Shown here: positions 54,801 through 64,000 of the stretch, one piece after another
How positions within the stretch are numbered: position 1 is the stretch's first letter
How the letters are laid out: each line of letters opens with the position of its first letter
DNA from: Flabesymbios commensalis
Taxonomy: Eukaryota > Annelida > Polychaeta > Terebellida > Flabelligeridae
DNA length: 64,000 nucleotides
Direction of reading: 5' to 3'
Assembly (NCBI GenBank): GCA_964017125.1
Contig: OZ024911.1
Location: 38,677,917 to 38,741,916 of the forward strand
The notes under the pieces: generated by a model
The model's input: the letters and a program-made list of their open reading frames with translations, nothing else
Databases searched by the model: none
What the model was told of the DNA's origin: nothing
Translations under genes and position numbers: made by a program

Positions 54801-57800
54801 CATCCTGTGGTTAAAGAAGAGTATCTACATTTACTCTGTTCGAGGTATGTTTATTAAGTTTACAATAATATAATATATTGATATCTAGGCTATTCAATCC
54901 AGGGGAAATAAATCAAGTTTCTTACTTGCTCCCCCCCAAACTTGTCCTGGAACAAATTCTGCAGCCATAGCCCATTTTTCTGGATTCTTTGCCTGGGGGG
55001 AAGTAGGTCCATCCTCCTTTTCGGCTTCTGTGTTCCCTTTCACCAATGTAACCATTCGTCCCATGTAAGGTGTAGTGTTATCTGCGGTGGGCATCATAAG
55101 TGGTGGCATACCAACTTGGACAACTAGATTTAAAAAAATTCTATTATGTATATCTTCCATCGTAAATAAATATATAACAAAAGTGTCAATATTAAATAAA
55201 GAGAATACTGAGCAATCTAGCCAGTGCGGCCGACACCCTTTTTAATTTTTCAGTAATAAATAATCAACAACAGTAAACCTAACATTAAACCTACATTTCG
55301 TCGCCTCGGAGCTAAAGGATCCTATCTGCCATGAGGCGACGATTTGTTAACATCTTATGGTCATGATTATCTTGTGGTCAACATCTTGTAGTTAGCACCA
55401 GTTGGTATAAAGTTACTATTCGATTTATAACCAGCAGAAAAAGTTTAAGCATAAGAAATAACATTCCGGTGATACATTTTATTGATTGATAATTATATGT
55501 TAATTAGCGTCTTAACCTGAGAACAACTGACCCTGCTGAGGGAGCACTTGTTGTGGTTGTGGCTGGTACATGTGATGTGGAGGTGGTGGCGCATGCTGTA
55601 TCGGCATCTCCATTGGTGGAGGTGGCATTGGAGAGTTTGGCAGGATCTCTGGAGATTTCCCCTTTACATGGTCATATCTGCTCAACATACAATTCAACAA
55701 ATACAATTGATCTGTAGATATGTGCGGAAATATGTTACAAAGCATTTCTTTGCTATTATATACAGATCAATATATAATTATATGATTATCTGCAATTTCA
55801 TATCCTGAGGATATCTTGTTTTTTCAATATAATTTTAAAGCTAAAATAATAACAGTTGAAACAATACCATGCAAGCATGCTAACACCTCTCGGCTGATGT
55901 AGTCACTCAAAATGACCAATAGACTATGCCAATATACTCAAGAAAAAAAATCGATATATATATATTTTCAAGGAAAAACTGAACAAAGCTCTCGATTTTT
56001 TCAAATAGACAATAAAGTCAAGATGGCCACAAGAGCCTCGTTTTTCTATCGCACATGAAAATGGACTTTAACAATAGATGCACAGACCCCAGAAACATAT
56101 ATACATGTACTGGGTACAGTACATGTATAACGAAATATCTGGAACTAAAAAAATACTTAGTTATATTCAAAATTCGTTGTGTCATGTCATGTCCCCCACT
56201 CCCTTCACACTGTATTTATAATGCATGCATGGTTATGTAGATCTATATAGACTATATATATTAGGCAAATAATTTGAGTCACAAGAGGCAAGAGGAGAGT
56301 GTATAGATCAGGGCTCGACACTAACGGTTGCCTGATTGCCCGGGGCAATCAATTTTAGGTGGGGGCAAGTAAAAAATTACAGACAGTGGCCCCCTGGGCA
56401 ATAGCTTCAATTTGCAGCAATTTAAATTTCAGCGACTGTCACAACAGACGGCGCATATCATTGGCAAGTCGGGCAAGTGATAAATTTTGGGGGCAAGTAA
56501 CCCAAAAATTTCTTGCCCTTTGGGCAAGAAGGTCCAATCAGTGTCTAGCCCTGTGGATATCACAACTAATCCCACTCCAAGACGCTACACTTGGTGAAAA
56601 AACACACGGTCACTTGTAACAACTATGACATCAGATTAATATTTTCATCCACATAAGTAATACTTACATGTTCAGTAGCTGTACCAATGCACATAAATGC
56701 AAATTTCCCAAACTAATTTTTAATATAAAATGTATCATGAGTAATTTAAACTTGCTCTGTTAGCGAGTTCGCTATACAGGCTAGACTGCATATCACAAAC
56801 GACAAACTTCAGGCCAGATAGACCAAGGGGTAAAATTATAATTTAAACATTTAGAACACCAATACAAAATTAGCCCCTACCGACACTGGTCTCCAAATCT
56901 GCATAATCCTCTAATGTAGTAACGGCACACCATCGATGGTTTTGTGCCTCGATCATGGGAGAATTCACAGTCATCTCCTTTTCGACAAGCACCATGCATA
57001 AAATATCTGTCAAAAAAGATAATTAGGCTGCGATAATAGATTATAATTCTAAGTTTATTTTATTAGAACAGAAATTTAGTATTTAGTTTCAACAGGCAGA
57101 CAAATTTGGCTAATAAAATTTAGTTTTGGCGATTGATTTGGTCACACACCATTATCCCTAATCGAAATTGCTAGCAACATTCTGGGTTAAACTACTTTTT
57201 CAGTTCATGTTCAGCCAAAAGGTTGTAAGGTACATAATTATCAAGAAGTAAAATTTCACCAACAATGGAGACATCAGGTATTGGGGACGCCGTTCAGTCC
57301 TCATTCACCAACATGAAGAGCCTTGGCCATAAAAAGTGATAAGTAATAGAGATAATATGCTCGATCACGAAATTCGCTAAATTATATATGACTAGAAAAT
57401 AATATGAATACATAATTTTTGGTTTGAAACTTGCTGGGAATTCTCCTACTTGTAGCTTGCTGCCATGACTAAAATGAGAGAGGTTTTGCATGCATTCGAC
57501 TCAGACTGCCTATACACATGATACACGCACACTGCTAGAGTGACAATACACATTGCACTGTGGATGATTGACTGTATACCGACACTGGCAGCTGTGAACA
57601 ACACCCACTCACAGCATGCCATATGATCTCCCTCCTTAATCTCCCTCCTCAATCTGTACGCTCACGCTGTAGCTACATGTATACTGACCATACTCAGGGT
57701 GCCCACATAAATCTGACAAATGAATTCAAGGACTTTTCAAGGACTTTTCAAGGACTAAATGTATGTTTTCCAGGACTTAAAGGGACTGGCCCAAGCTAAA

Positions 57801-60800
57801 ATCATCAAAAAATTGGTGATATTATTTTGGCTTCTTAATATGACCATATGATGTAAGCATGTCCATAGACTAGAACTGCAAAAAATTTTTAATTTTTCTG
57901 CTGCGCATCCTCCAGTTAGACTAGATATAGAGACAAAATTCCCGTATTTCTAAATTTTGACATGGTTGTCAATAATTAGAAATCAGGAATTTCATCTCTA
58001 TATCTAGCCTAACTGGTGAATGCGCAGCAGGACTTTGCCATTAAAATGTAGAGCCGATGACTTTCCGCGATCGCGTTAACGGCCGGGATCCGCGGAATAT
58101 ACCCTGTGAAACGGTATAGCGTATTTCCGACGGAAATCCAAATCCACTTATTTAACTCTTTTTTTTTATTAACTTTAACCCTTATCCTGTTGACAGTGCT
58201 GATCGCGGCATATGCCATGCGACATGTAATCTCGGAATTTTTCCGTTTCGGAAATCCATTGCAATTGCGTAAAATTCAGCTGACTATTTTTAGCCATTTT
58301 TATTTTGGACAATTAGTCCCGCTTGTATCTTCTGGGACTAGAGAATTTGGATATACTCTTATCCACATTCTTTGACCAAAGTAGGCCTACGCGTGGGATC
58401 GGTTCCGTAACAAGACGAATACGCACACAATGAATGAACCAGAGCTTGCCGAAATCGGCCGAGAACTCCCGAATCACAGCATGTGTCGTATGACTTAATG
58501 TTGGGCCAGCGTTGGCTAAGGTGACTGGGAAATGACAGTACAATCAATACCTCCGCGTGTGCGTTAATAAGGGGCTGGATGGGTCAGCACTTTTTCCATC
58601 GACGATTATTATACAAATCAATTTTTTGTTATTGCTTGGCATCAGTAAGATACTAATTTATGCAGTTATAATATGAAAAAATATTGTTTTTTGTGTTTCG
58701 TTCTGTTGACGATTAGCATTAGCAATCAAATATTGTTATTATTATTCAATTACAGATCCGAGTTAGGCCTACTTGTAGCACACTCAGTCACTGTAGTCAG
58801 TGGACTAATTGTAGTCAACAATCTGTGAAAATCGCGCTTAGAAACAGAATGAAAAGGAATTCACCAAAATAAGAAACGGGAAATCGATTTTTTTTTAACT
58901 GAAAATCATTGGCCCTAAGAATATAACAGAATATCTAGCAAGCAACAAAACTGGATTTGAAAATTAAGATTTATTTTAGATGACATTGTGTCATGTGAAT
59001 AAAATTGTTTTGCGTCACAGACAAAGTTGGGGCAAGTTATTTTATATTACAGGCAAGTATTTTTTGTACCTAACTTGCCTACTGGGCAAGTGCCTGAGAT
59101 GCTTATTGACGACCCCTGGACTCTATTCTGTACACGCTGTATGTGCTGCTGTGTCACGCGAGGACTGGTGAGTGCAGACAAGTGGCGTTCCGGGGTGGGG
59201 TGGTACAGCAGGGGCTATCTGTGCGTAAAACGGCCGCCCGACCCCACAAAACAATTTTGATATCGATGAAAATTAGTTTTTATTTTGAAATTATTATCAT
59301 GTGATGGACTGACTGAAATTTGGCTGATTTCAAGCGTGTTGAATGTGTAAATTAGCATTGTATTCTAACTGTCCCCCAAACAGGTTTGACGAAATGTGTT
59401 TCACAGTGTTGCATCCCATGGATTCTCTAGAGAGGATGTACAGTCTGAGCATTGCTATGTACCCTAGCAAATGTGTCTGTATCCACGCTTCTGTCCCCCA
59501 GTGTTACTATTAATGTCGGGTCATCGTACTTGGATACAGGATTTGTCAAGCCTTCTGCCTGCACATGGCTGTGCAACAGGGGTATTGATCGAGCGGACAA
59601 GCCCAGTGAAGGTAAACTCATCTTTCCCAGATTTTTTATTGACTCAGGACGAACTGACATGGGCAATTTCAAACCCTTATCAGGCCTACTCTATTGATAA
59701 TTTCCATAATTATTTTCCAACATGTTTTGTTCATTTAGTTCACATTGGATTTTGTGCTGCGCAGCATTGCTGTCTGATTTACCAACTAACAGACGCAACA
59801 GCTAACGGACGCAACAGCCAACAGACACTTTACTAAATGGCGTGATCCCGGGCTCTGATGATTCTGTAAAATCACTGTTGTACGGCATCTTAAAAAGTCA
59901 CACTCAGTAAGTAACTGCATTCAATGTAATATACACACGAAATGCATGTTTTATAAAGATGCATTTTTAGAGTTGTGAAATTGACTTGTATTGTTTTTTT
60001 AAACATTTTTCTTATAATATCTTTTGACAGTTTTGATCTAGATGACAAAGTAGGCCTACCCAGTAAACACTAATGGAAATATTTCGTTGGCGGCATTCTT
60101 CAAAATCAAGTTCAGGAGCTCAACCGGTCTGGATGCCTTTCCGCCGTTTAAACCCTCAAGTAATTTAGTTACACCTTGAACGGTAATTTCGAATTTCAGT
60201 ATTCAGTGGTCCTTTGTAAATTTGTGGTGTCTTCCGAGGTAAAAACTGAGCAAAATTGGTTGTTTAGTATTTCGGCCTTACGTCTGCTATCTGAATGCAG
60301 CTGGCCGTTTTCCATCAAGGGAGAGACACCATTTCCATCCTGACGTTTAGATTTAATATAACGCCAAAGTGGTTTTGAATTTTTTTGTTCTAAAGATTCA
60401 GAAAGTTTGTTTTTCAAAAAAGACCACCTGGCAGACCTGATGGCACGCTGGGTCTGCCGTTTACATGATTTATATATTACATGATTTTATATTTTGCCCA
60501 AAGGTCAGCTTTATTCGTACGCTTGGCTTTGCTATATAAAGATGTTTTTTTCCGAATAGATGCAAGGAGTGATTTGGATAGCCAAGGTAGATTTCCCTGA
60601 GTATATATGACATAATGACTATACTCGCCGTCAAATTAACCAGGATCGCATGATTTTCGGCGATTTCTCCGTCAATTCCGAACCGATTGTCTTGAAATTT
60701 TGCAAAGGCCATTTTCTATTCAAATCCTAACAGCAGTAAAAATTTCGCAAAATTATATTTAATACTTCAAAAGTTAGACCATTTGACATGTGATAAAATT

Positions 60801-61675
60801 CTAGAATTAGTTTGATGGGTTTATAGAGGGACGTCGTAATTTCAATTTATTACATGTCAAATCATCCCAAATGGTCTAGCTTTTGAAATAAGACATATAA
60901 TTTTACGAAATTTTCGGGGATATCAGGATTCTGTTGAAATATGATTGTTACAAAATTTCATGAAAATCGGTTGACAATTGACTGAGAAATCGACGAAAAA
61001 CATGCGATCCTGGTTGATCACTTTTAATGTGACTTTGGTATAATGTGGAATGCCAGGGGAGTCTAGACAAAACAGCCAAAAAGACACATTTTAGAACTTC
61101 AGTTCAGCCTTTAGACCTTATCAAGTTTGTGTCAATTGTGATGCTGACCTTTTTCAACTTTTGAGGTTTGGTTTGACTATATAACTAACTGTTAGAGACT
61201 TATGAAGTTATGGATTTGGCCATCGACATCGTAACACTCAACAGCCTGAAGACAGTGAACAGGTGAAGTCTGAACACTGCCATTGGGCCGAAACGACTGG
61301 CATCCGGGCTATCGAACAAAATATAGGACATGTAACCGCTCTGTCTGCCTCCTGTCTAGGTTCACTCCAAGTCCTAGTCCATGCAGACACGGGATCAGCG
61401 AGTAGACCGCGGTCAACACTGGTCAAAAATGTCCTGCGTGCATTTTGCAGTTTGTCGAATGATCGGCGAAAACACTTTTTTTAGTTTTCACTTTTGACAT
61501 TTGGCAACGCTATCACTGTTTAAAGCCTTATTTGCAACAAAAAAAAATAGAGCATAGCCGAAGAATACATAGCATTTGACACTTCTAGTTGAGAAAAAGT
61601 TTCATCGGGATTGTTTTTGCATGTTTACCTGCACAATACGTTTGCCGACCAAGAAACTGCTGGACCTTGCGCCAT
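48488..61675 (-). CDS. MKRN: makorin RING-finger E3 ubiquitin ligase, complete 8-exon model
   Basis: A makorin, a RING E3 ligase that also binds RNA through CCCH fingers, acting in cytoplasm and nucleus. Exons on the minus strand: 61629-61675, 56881-57006, 55517-55677, 54926-55123, 54183-54418, 53323-53537, 51362-51472, 48488-48830. All junctions are GT/AG and in phase; total 478 residues (human MKRN1 is 482). CCCH finger 1: C15, C23, C29, H33. Finger 2: C43, C51, C57, H61. Finger 3: C213, C221, C227, H231. The makorin Cys-His motif is near C235-H254. RING: C280, C283, C304, H306, C309, C312, C330, C333. Finger 4: C369, C379, C385, H389. A proline/glutamine-rich linker sits at about 75-110, and the tail is acidic. 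The ATG was chosen because [15 protein letters not shown] leads straight into the first finger. Confidence 0.93.
49490..49690 (-). repeat. decayed recurrent-motif units, reverse orientation
   Basis: CTTACACCCTCTGGGTGATT, GAGGTTTCAGAGATATGCTA and ATGAGTGATGTGTGTGGACA recall the reverse arrays at 41.3 kb. Makorin intron 7. Confidence 0.45.
50648..50702. repeat. short hairpin
   Basis: CTCATCACCGGCAGGGGTAGT pairs imperfectly with ACTACACCTGCC...GGATGAG. Within a GC-richer patch (50.5-50.7 kb) of unknown origin, perhaps a decayed SINE. Confidence 0.5.
51094..51324. mobile_element. MITE-like element, TTAACCC family
   Basis: Ends TTAACCCTTTGCCTGCTAA and, read back, TTAACTCCTATCCTGCCAAG. Core hairpin CAACCACTTGAGGTTGTGG with its complement. 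Ends 38 bp before the makorin exon 7 donor boundary. Confidence 0.75.
51362..51472 (-). CDS. makorin exon 7: end of RING
   Basis: Arg328-split Ser365. [20 protein letters not shown] gives the last RING cysteines 330 and 333 and matches SCPECRITSNFVIPSEYWVE of MKRN1. Confidence 0.95.
53323..53537 (-). CDS. makorin exon 6: RING finger
   Basis: [20 protein letters not shown] then [20 protein letters not shown]. The FAVQRSK and FGILSNCNH signatures are nearly identical to vertebrate makorins. Confidence 0.96.
54183..54418 (-). CDS. makorin exon 5: third CCCH finger and Cys-His motif
   Basis: [20 protein letters not shown] is the third finger. [16 protein letters not shown] is the makorin-type Cys-His motif. 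Confidence 0.96.
54926..55123 (-). CDS. makorin exon 4: linker
   Basis: Residues 113-177. Low-similarity linker ending in [18 protein letters not shown], comparable to DWVNAIEFVPGQPYCG of MKRN1. Confidence 0.88.
55295..55345. mobile_element. ATATCGTC foldback element, internally deleted copy
   Basis: ATTTCGTCGCCTCGGAGC, then GATCCTATCTGCCATGAGGC and GACGATTT. Most of the right arm is gone. Makorin intron 3. Confidence 0.75.
55517..55677 (-). CDS. makorin exon 3: end of second finger, Pro/Gln-rich linker
   Basis: Completes CCCH finger 2 (RYDH), then [20 protein letters not shown] and a [12 protein letters not shown] stretch. Confidence 0.9.
56309..56553. mobile_element. nonautonomous hAT-like element
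   Basis: Terminal inverted repeats CAGGGCTCGACACTAAC and, at the right, TCAGTGTCTAGCCCTG. The 245-bp interior is rich in GGGCAAGT words. No clean target duplication. Makorin intron 2. Confidence 0.75.
56881..57006 (-). CDS. makorin exon 2: first and second CCCH fingers
   Basis: [20 protein letters not shown] then [16 protein letters not shown]. Acceptor TTTTTTGACAG|A, donor TGTCG|gtaggg. Confidence 0.96.
57695..58035. mobile_element. hAT-like end plus foldback repeat
   Basis: CAGGGTGCCCACATAAATCT starts a hAT-style left end with tandem CAAGGACTTTT. From 57898 to 58030 lies an inverted repeat: CTGCTGCGCAT and AGTTAGACTAGATATAGAGA pair with TCTCTATATCTAGCCTAACT and GCGCAGCAG. The part at 57780-57870 resembles 62060-62190. 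Confidence 0.6.
58060..59025. other. makorin intron 1, no gene seen
   Basis: Contains a short GTTGGGCCAGCGTTGG family fragment near 58500. No exon-like frame with splice support. Confidence 0.4.
59028..59118. mobile_element. possible hAT-like fragment related to 56309-56553
   Basis: Repeated GGCAAGT words and a right end TTATTGACGACCCCTG resemble the interior and end of the 56.3-kb element. Confidence 0.35.
60073..60605 (-). mobile_element. LINE fragment (endonuclease-to-RT linker)
   Basis: Minus-strand reading: [20 protein letters not shown], then [40 protein letters not shown], and [18 protein letters not shown]. This is the region between endonuclease and reverse transcriptase in CR1/Rex-type LINEs. 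At least one frame change near 60470. The low-coordinate end stops at a TGTTTACTGGG word, the end word of the hairpin MITE family. Makorin intron 1, same strand as makorin. Confidence 0.85.
60615..61035. mobile_element. large foldback element, arms of about 180 bp
   Basis: Left arm ACCAGGATCGCATGATTTTC...TTCGCAAAATTATAT...GTTAGACCATTTGACATGT. The right arm is its reverse complement with about 80 percent identity by eye, ending CATGCGATCCTGGTTGATC. The loop is about 60 bp. No coding frame. Confidence 0.8.
61629..61675 (-). CDS. makorin exon 1: start codon
   Basis: ATG at 61675, [15 protein letters not shown] plus the first two bases of Arg16, donor TGCAG|gtaaac. Joins exon 2 in phase and restores the first CCCH finger cysteine (C15). 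The sequence just upstream, to about 61760, is the presumed 5' untranslated and promoter region; no TATA box is evident. Confidence 0.88.
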
Positions 61676-62239
61676 TGCAGCATTGCTCACACACTCAGTA
61701 TCAAGCTCCTCGTGACCATTTCAATTGTCAGGACTCACCGCACTCAGGTCAGTAAATTTTGTCCTTTTATGTGCAACATTTTATATTGATATTATTGATA
61801 ACTGTATTTACTTACCAAAAAATCAATAAACACAAAATTACCTGTAATTTTTTCAACACATTGCTCACATTTTTTTTAAATATATCAGATAAATTGTTAT
61901 CTATATTAAATATATTGTTAACGGAATTTAAATATTATTCTAGCTGCGAGACCTTATTACAATGATGACGTTTTCTGGTGTTCTGCTATTCCCTAGGCGG
62001 CGGCACCCACCAATAATTGCTGGCGCTCCCAGTTCGCAGCGAGGGGGTGGATCTAGTACTTAAAGCGACTCAACCAGACCAAAATCATTAAAAAATAGGT
62101 GATTTTATGTCGGCTTTTCAATATGACCATACGATGTTAAGTTAAGCGAGAAATAGAGATGAAATTCCCGTATTTCTCAATATGGACATGCATGTATACT
62201 AATAAATCAGATACTGGATAAGAGTAGGCCTATTGCAAA

Positions 62240-63345
62240 AGTGACGGAACTATATGTGCAATCTATTTTAATTTTGAGGGACACCCATTTAAATTTTTCT
62301 CCAAGATCCACAGTGTGTAAATATAACCTTACTCACAATTTTCGCAATATGATCCCCTCCATTCCAGATTTTCACTGATGCTGACTCCTAAATAAGTAAT
62401 GTACATAGGGCCTATTTGATACTTTCCGAGTGTATCTTCTTTCAGGGTATCTTCATTCAGAGGACAGAACATTTGGATGGGTTGAATTTCACCCCTAAGT
62501 GTTCTAAATTAGTTATGTCCTGATGTAGTTTTTTTGATCAGCCTTGATTTTGTTCTGATGGCATAAAAGAGGCAGTCGTCAGCAAAGAGTCGTACATTAG
62601 ATGAGACCGAGGTCATCAATGTAGCATAGAAATAAGATCGGACCATGTACTGTACCGTGTGGCACACCAGATCCTACATGAGCAGTGTCTGATAAGCTAC
62701 CATCTAGGCCTACTACGACTTTTTGTGATCGAGTGGCAGGGTTTCCACCAGGAATGTTTGAGAGGGGGGGGGGGTCCAAAAGAGGTCGGGGGTCTGGGGG
62801 TCCTCCCCCAAGAAAAAAAAAAATGGAGTTTCAAAATTTAATGCTTGAAATGACCTAATTTACCTGAAATAACAGCAAAATATGGAAAATACTTACATTT
62901 TCTTTGTCAACAAGGAGGGGATATCCCCCCTTAGGTTCTGAGTGAGGGGTCCGGACCCCCCCGGACCCCCACCCCCCCTGTCGGAAACCCTGAGTGGTGA
63001 CAAAATTTTAAATCCAAAGTAGTGTAGATCCCCTAATTCCGTAATGATCACGTTTGTGGAGTAAACGCTGGTGGGAAATTACGCATGAGTGCCCTAGCTG
63101 CACGGAAACCGTGTGGCACAGGTGTTAAAATTTCGTTTTTGGTAAAGTAGGCCATAATATTCTTACAAATGATGTGTTCGAGCAATTTAGCACAAACACA
63201 ATTTAGCAGGGAGATCGGCCTGTAGTTTGAAGCAGTATGCCAATCTCTTATTTTAAAACAGGGGCTGCATTTGCCTCGACCAATTCATCGGGTAAATTGA
63301 AAATATGATGGCTGCGTGTGACAAGTCGTTGCATGTACGCTCATT
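62240..63345 (-). mobile_element. LINE reverse-transcriptase fragment, interrupted
   Basis: Minus-strand reading: NYRPISLLNCVCAKLLEHII, NIMAYFTKNEILTPVPHGFR, then after an insertion TRSQKVVVGLDG, GSGVPHGTVHGPILFLCYID, RLFADDCLFYAIRTKS (catalytic FADD) and YITYLGVSISENLEWRG. Several frame changes; dead. Split by a hAT-like element at 62737-62992. Confidence 0.87.
62737..62992. mobile_element. nonautonomous hAT-like element inserted in a LINE
   Basis: Terminal repeats CAGGGTTTCC and GGAAACCCTG; interior with G/C runs. Direct repeat AGTGG on both sides (62732-62736 and 62993-62997). Removing it joins the LINE reading FVTT to RSQKVVV. Confidence 0.85.
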
Positions 63346-63636
63346 GTAAAATTAACTTTTTATGCGGAATAAATTGCATAATCACGCCAAAATGAATATC
63401 ATCGTATATATTGAGAGACGATCTAAACCAACGACATACTGGCGTTGTATTTAAGCAGTTATTGCAAAGTTGGGTATTTTGAAGTTTTTATTTTGACCTC
63501 AATCGATGAATCACATGTAGATGTCGGTGACGCGTGCTCATAGTGACTCGAGCATCCCTTCACCCCTGGCGCAAAACTGCGCAAAAAGGCTGGAAGGTAC
63601 GATCCTTTGAGACATCCTGACCAGGAAGAGGGTACT

Positions 63637-64000
63637 ATGGATAGTGAGAAAGTGAGAAAAGCCATAGAAGAGGCTGTTAAAGAGGGCTTTGCAGCATGTT
63701 CCTCACAAACATCTGTAACTCAGCCTGATAGGACGTCAAAAAAGGAGAATAAGAGTCCTTCAGGAAAGGCAGGGTCATCTACCGGCACCGCAGCCAGTGG
63801 AACAAGTTCAAAAGACCACCGAAGAGTCAATGAAGCGTCAAGGGGAGACCATCCAATAACAGCAACTCGTTTTGAACTACCAAAATGACCGGCTTGAACA
63901 AAATTCACGACGGTGGAGTATTCGTGTCAAAGGTTTAGGAGAAGGAGACCTTTCAGGTCTTGAAGGCGACGCCGAAAAGACGAATGAGCAGCTAGTAAAC
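63637..64000 (+). mobile_element. LINE ORF1-like start, cut by window end
   Basis: MDSEKVRKAIEEAVKEGFAA, then a Ser/Thr/Lys-rich low-complexity stretch. In another frame it continues QNDRLEQNSRRWSIRVKGLG, resembling the coiled-coil-to-RRM junction (LEQYSRRNNIRI) of LINE ORF1 proteins. One frame change near 63850. It could instead be a 5' exon of a host gene, but the motif favours a LINE. Confidence 0.5.

Noticed and set aside
59400-59830. Overlapping open frames in makorin intron 1, one near a GT donor
   Set aside because: No acceptor or partner exon in phase and no recognised domain.

Overview
The window is metazoan DNA: AT-rich, with long introns, spliced genes, dense short inverted-repeat elements, non-LTR retrotransposon debris and several tandem arrays. 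The very frequent TAGGCCTA-type words and the repeat style suggest an ambulacrarian deuterostome, most likely an echinoderm (inference; no species marker gene is present).

Two host genes can be read exon by exon with consistent splice phases. (1) Plus strand, about 7.44-35.17 kb: a divergent TBK1/IKK-epsilon-like kinase. It has a kinase domain (HRD, DFG and TGTLPF-type motifs), a ubiquitin-like domain and a C-terminal helical scaffold, in 17 proposed exons and about 719 codons. (2) Minus strand, 61.68-48.49 kb: a complete makorin (MKRN-type RING E3 ligase). It has 8 exons and 478 codons, with three CCCH fingers, the makorin Cys-His motif, a C3HC4 RING and a fourth CCCH finger. Both are conserved animal genes; TBK1 relatives act in innate signalling and makorins in ubiquitination and RNA binding. 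They do not form a unit here.

Three weaker coding candidates are listed: a two-exon 41-codon microprotein nested in kinase intron 6 (12.86-14.06 kb, +), an unrecognised open frame in kinase intron 1 (7.80-8.25 kb, +), and two in-phase minus-strand exons just downstream of makorin (48.32 and 44.68 kb).

Layout: 0.57-2.8 kb tandem arrays; 2.8-7.4 kb hairpin elements and a 180-bp duplication; 7.44-35.2 kb the kinase gene, whose introns hold LINE fragments (18.75, 23.2, 29.2 kb), a 380-bp-period array (16.1-17.76 kb), microsatellites and a tRNA-derived SINE (20.4-22.8 kb); 35.2-44.4 kb intergenic with two further tandem-repeat elements; 44.4-48.3 kb possible extra gene; 48.5-61.7 kb makorin; 60-64 kb LINE fragments, a large foldback element and a hAT-like insertion. 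No LTR retroelement, Polinton, CRISPR array or prokaryotic system was recognised.

The most noteworthy items are the divergent activation loop of the kinase, a partial duplication of its exon 8, the nested microprotein, and a motif shared by tandem arrays that lie on both strands.
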